In this document: piece after piece, positions 61,785 through 64,000 of the stretch
Position numbering within the stretch: position 1 is the stretch's first letter
How the letters are laid out: each line of letters begins with the position of its first letter
Source: Endozoicomonas numazuensis
Lineage (GTDB): Bacteria > Pseudomonadota > Gammaproteobacteria > Pseudomonadales > Endozoicomonadaceae
DNA length: 64,000 bases
Assembly (NCBI RefSeq): GCF_000722635.1
Contig: NZ_JOKH01000001.1
Coordinates: forward strand, 1,215,110 to 1,279,109
Direction: 5' to 3'
Position numbers and translations under genes: made by a program
Notes under the pieces: generated by a model
What the model saw: the letters and a program-made list of their open reading frames with translations, nothing else
The model's database searches: none
Told to the model about the DNA's origin: nothing

Positions 61785-61900
61785 AGCGGTTCACTTAATA
61801 GAGTTTTAGTCATTATTAAGTGTGGGGTGTGAAAGAAAGGTGAAGAGCATATGAAGGATTGATGACGTTGAAGCAGCCCATCAGGGATGGGCTTGAGAAG

Positions 61901-63268
61901 TTAATGAGAGGTTCCCACTTTGGTATAAGCCACATCTATTGCTTGATGAGGTGTTAGTGAGGAGTTGTTGACTATGGCTTCAGCAGCGTGCTGACACATG
62001 GATGCGTAAGCTTCAAAACTCCAGCCCTGGTCTTTATGGGCGGAAAACTCTTGGCCCAGAAGGTTTACTAAATCTGATGACTGGCTATAAGCCAGTAGAT
62101 CATTCAAGTAGTCTTTTAATGAGTTTGCTTCAGATGACAGCTCTGATTTCTTTTCTGTCAGAGCATTAAGGGAGGCTTCGAAAGGTATGGCGGGTGCGAC
62201 TCGAGCTGGACGATTTAAAGGTTTATTGGTCGTTTGAACAGCTTCTTCCTGAACAGGTCGGGACTGGCTAAGCGACTCACGTCTGCTGGAAATTTGCTCT
62301 TTACTGAAGGAGTCCCTTCTAACAGGCTCCATATGACTTCTTTTATCGATATCCTGTCGGTATTCAGGGCTCAGGAAGGGACCTTCTCCCTTAATGGCAT
62401 AATTGCGTTCAAGGCTTCTAAGATCTTCTGGAGTGGCTGCCAGAATTTCCTGGACTTCTTTCATTGTGCTCTCAAGCTTATCCCTTGCTTCTGGGGGGAG
62501 TTGAGGGTTAGCCAGGGCTTTTTCCACATCTTTCTTAATTTGGCGAGCCTGTTCAAAGCATTGGCAGGTAAGAATAGTTTGGGCTTGAGTGGTTGGGAAG
62601 AGGCTACCCGTTGTAGAATATCCTTGAGCATCAGGAAACTCTTCAACCAGACATTCGGTTAATGCTGGATAAGATTTTAACTGAGCTTTGATAGAGTCAG
62701 GAAAAAATGAAGAAGTGAGCTCCTCTCTTTGAGTTCTCAACTGATCCATGCTTTTATCCAGGCCTTCTCTGAAGGACTGACCATTATCCTGTGCGTGCTT
62801 CATGGGTTGATGAGCTTCGTATCGAGCACTCAGTACCATCATGGAAATACCGGCTTCTCGAAAGGCTTGTTGAACATGAGGTTTGGCCGCGGCCTTACCG
62901 GATTTTCTGGTGAGGTTTGCCAACAGGTCTTCAAGTTCGCTAGGGTTTTTGGCGTGTTGAGATACAACCTTTAAAACCGACGCTTGAGTGCTTTTTTTGC
63001 TGCTGGCTGCTTTCTGGAGTTCACCAAGGGCTGCTGTAAACTCTTTTACGGCTTTCTTTTCAGCGGCTTTTGCAGGATTGTTGACGCTTCGGGAGAAGAT
63101 GCTTTTTCTAGGCAGCTTTTTGCCTTTTCCCTGCTGAGGAACAGTATTTTCTATGGTAGATACTGAGGCTCCTTTATGACGTCCCTGAGTTTTATCGACT
63201 TTCTGTTGGCCATGCTCAGACCATGTTGAACTGATAGGAATCTTGCTGCCGCTACTGATAATACTCAT
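61901..63268 (-). CDS. Coiled-coil protein of unknown function, possible secreted effector (455 aa)
   Basis: I do not recognise it. The N-terminus is Ser-rich and polar (MSIISSGSKIPISSTWS), with no hydrophobic signal. The basic stretch KGKKLPRKSIFSRSVNN is followed by Lys/Ala-rich helices (KAAEKKAVKEFTAALGELQK) and a long helical middle. A basic, Ser-rich linker (RRDSFSKEQISSRRESLSQS) precedes the C-terminal part. That composition resembles type III effectors, but no secretion gene is in the window, so this is a hypothesis only. Confidence 0.55.
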   Translation of the reverse strand: MSIISSGSKIPISSTWSEHGQQKVDKTQGRHKGASVSTIENTVPQQGKGKKLPRKSIFSRSVNNPAKAAEKKAVKEFTAALGELQKAASSKKSTQASVLKVVSQHAKNPSELEDLLANLTRKSGKAAAKPHVQQAFREAGISMMVLSARYEAHQPMKHAQDNGQSFREGLDKSMDQLRTQREELTSSFFPDSIKAQLKSYPALTECLVEEFPDAQGYSTTGSLFPTTQAQTILTCQCFEQARQIKKDVEKALANPQLPPEARDKLESTMKEVQEILAATPEDLRSLERNYAIKGEGPFLSPEYRQDIDKRSHMEPVRRDSFSKEQISSRRESLSQSRPVQEEAVQTTNKPLNRPARVAPAIPFEASLNALTEKKSELSSEANSLKDYLNDLLAYSQSSDLVNLLGQEFSAHKDQGWSFEAYASMCQHAAEAIVNNSSLTPHQAIDVAYTKVGTSH

Positions 63269-63398
63269 TACTCTATCCCTGAACTTTGAGTGCTTTCAGG
63301 TAATTATAGAGGTCGTGTTCCTGATTTATGACGACCCTTGAGTTTTGCAGAAGACTCCTTCTAACTGTCGGAAATATGACAGTAATTCTGCTTCTTTT

Positions 63399-63767
63399 TT
63401 ACTCTGGGCTGTGGCAAACGGCCTCAAGGTTATGGCCATTGAGATCTATAACAAATGCGCCGTAGTAATCAGGGTGGTAGATTTCCCGGATGCCCGGCGC
63501 ACCGTTATCCACAGCACCTGCTGCTATAGCCAGTTGATAAAACTTATCCACAGCGGATCGATCAGGAGCGTTGAAGGCGAGATGCATTGGGTTTTGAGGC
63601 GTTTCGCCTTGTCCAAACCAGAGTTCTGGCTTTTTCTGAGCCCCGAGGCCTGCCCAGCCCTCAACTTCCATGACCCGTTCTATCCCTAAGGGAGTCAGGA
63701 CTTTGCAGTAGAATTCTTTACTTTGTTGGTAGTCGATGACGGAAAAGCCAATGTGGTCAATGATCAT
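63399..63767 (-). CDS. VOC-family glyoxalase-like protein (122 aa)
   Basis: A single VOC domain: IDHIGFSVIDYQQSKEFYCK, LGIERVMEVEGWAGLG, MHLAFNAPDRSAVDKFY and the C-terminal YGAFVIDLNGHNLEAVCH. The length is that of a one-domain glyoxalase/bleomycin-resistance protein that works as a dimer. Substrate unknown. Confidence 0.85.
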   Translation of the reverse strand: MIIDHIGFSVIDYQQSKEFYCKVLTPLGIERVMEVEGWAGLGAQKKPELWFGQGETPQNPMHLAFNAPDRSAVDKFYQLAIAAGAVDNGAPGIREIYHPDYYGAFVIDLNGHNLEAVCHSPE

Positions 63768-63834
63768 GCTGAGTTCCGGGAAAGTATGGTGGAAGCCAGC
63801 AGGATAAAACCCTGACTATTGCATGGAAAGAGGG

Positions 63835-63864
63835 AATGAGAGAAAGCCTGGACTTTCTCTCATT
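63835..63864. terminator. 12-bp perfect stem-loop between minus-strand genes
   Basis: AATGAGAGAAAG pairs with CTTTCTCTCATT around CCTGGA. It is 25 bp after the stop of the 63889 gene. No T-run is seen, so its efficiency is uncertain. Confidence 0.6.
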
Positions 63865-63888
63865 CAGGGGAAGGCATCAGGCTGCTTC

Positions 63889-64000
63889 TCAGGACGTTTT
63901 GTCTTTGCGGATTTTTTCAACAATAGCGGTTGTCGAGCAGTTATCCAGAAATGCCAGAACCTTAACCTCACCACCGTATTCGTAGACGATAGGAGCACCG
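63889..64000 (-). CDS. 3' end of an unidentified gene
   Basis: The last 36 codons read GAPIVYEYGGEVKVLAFLDN and then CSTTAIVEKIRKDKTS. I cannot assign the family from this fragment. The frame is open to the window edge on the minus strand. The hairpin after the stop supports a genuine gene end. Confidence 0.55.
   Translation of the reverse strand, partial: GAPIVYEYGGEVKVLAFLDNCSTTAIVEKIRKDKTS

Noticed and set aside
1-64000. CRISPR arrays, tRNA and rRNA genes
   Set aside because: No repeat-spacer pattern, cloverleaf or conserved rRNA sequence was recognised by eye. A dedicated scan could still find a small tRNA in an intergenic gap.

Overview
The window looks like a marine gammaproteobacterium of moderate GC. 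The broad gene content (lgt-thyA, LpxL/WaaA lipopolysaccharide genes, CpdA-YqiB, PrkA-YeaH-SpoVR, PxpBCA, a B12 riboswitch) is gammaproteobacterial. The many short palindromic repeats and one effector-like protein would fit an Endozoicomonas-like member of the Oceanospirillales. That placement is an inference from gene content, because no rRNA or marker gene is present.

Region 1 (1-10.1 kb) starts inside a group II intron that interrupts an MBL-fold alkyl sulfatase gene just before its metal-binding motif. A DUF1302 outer-membrane protein, a DUF1329 protein, a PQQ-propeller protein and a GMC alcohol dehydrogenase follow on the same strand. Together they read as a cell-envelope module that could desulfate an alkyl sulfate ester and oxidise the released alcohol.

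Region 2 (10.5-22 kb) has a cold-shock protein, a rhodanese paired with a SelD-type flavoprotein, an amino-acid/polyamine permease, the prkA-yeaH-spoVR stress operon, a hicAB toxin-antitoxin pair whose toxin gene carries a one-base deletion, and a protein-kinase remnant.

Region 3 (22-36 kb) is housekeeping: lipid A acyltransferase, TauE-type exporter, lgt-thyA, an M20 peptidase, an esterase, cpdA with yqiB and a ChrR-like cupin, tolC and waaA. A 162-bp TA-flanked inverted-repeat element lies upstream of tolC.

Region 4 (36-45.6 kb) is the B12 block: cobC, cobS, cobQ, cobT, cobU and a PduO adenosyltransferase, then a cobalamin riboswitch leading btuF-btuB, then a divergent adenosyltransferase-like protein. 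An inverted-repeat element is lodged between the riboswitch aptamer and btuF.

Region 5 (45.7-52.3 kb) holds a secreted protein, a CNNM/CorC membrane protein, and a tightly packed set (YHS protein, DoxX-like protein, two ATP-grasp enzymes, MFS transporter, DinB-like protein). The ATP-grasp/MFS/DinB core is the best candidate in the window for an undescribed biosynthesis-and-export system.

Region 6 (52.3-64 kb) has rsuA, a DUF2057 protein, the pxpBCA-dph6-like operon, an FAD oxidoreductase/aldo-keto reductase pair, two VOC proteins, an SdiA-regulated-type propeller, an effector-like coiled-coil protein and the 3' end of an unidentified gene. Two families of short palindromic repeats recur here and have become part of neighbouring genes: one copy supplies stop codons to two convergent genes, one encodes the C-terminus of PxpB, and one abuts a ribosome binding site.
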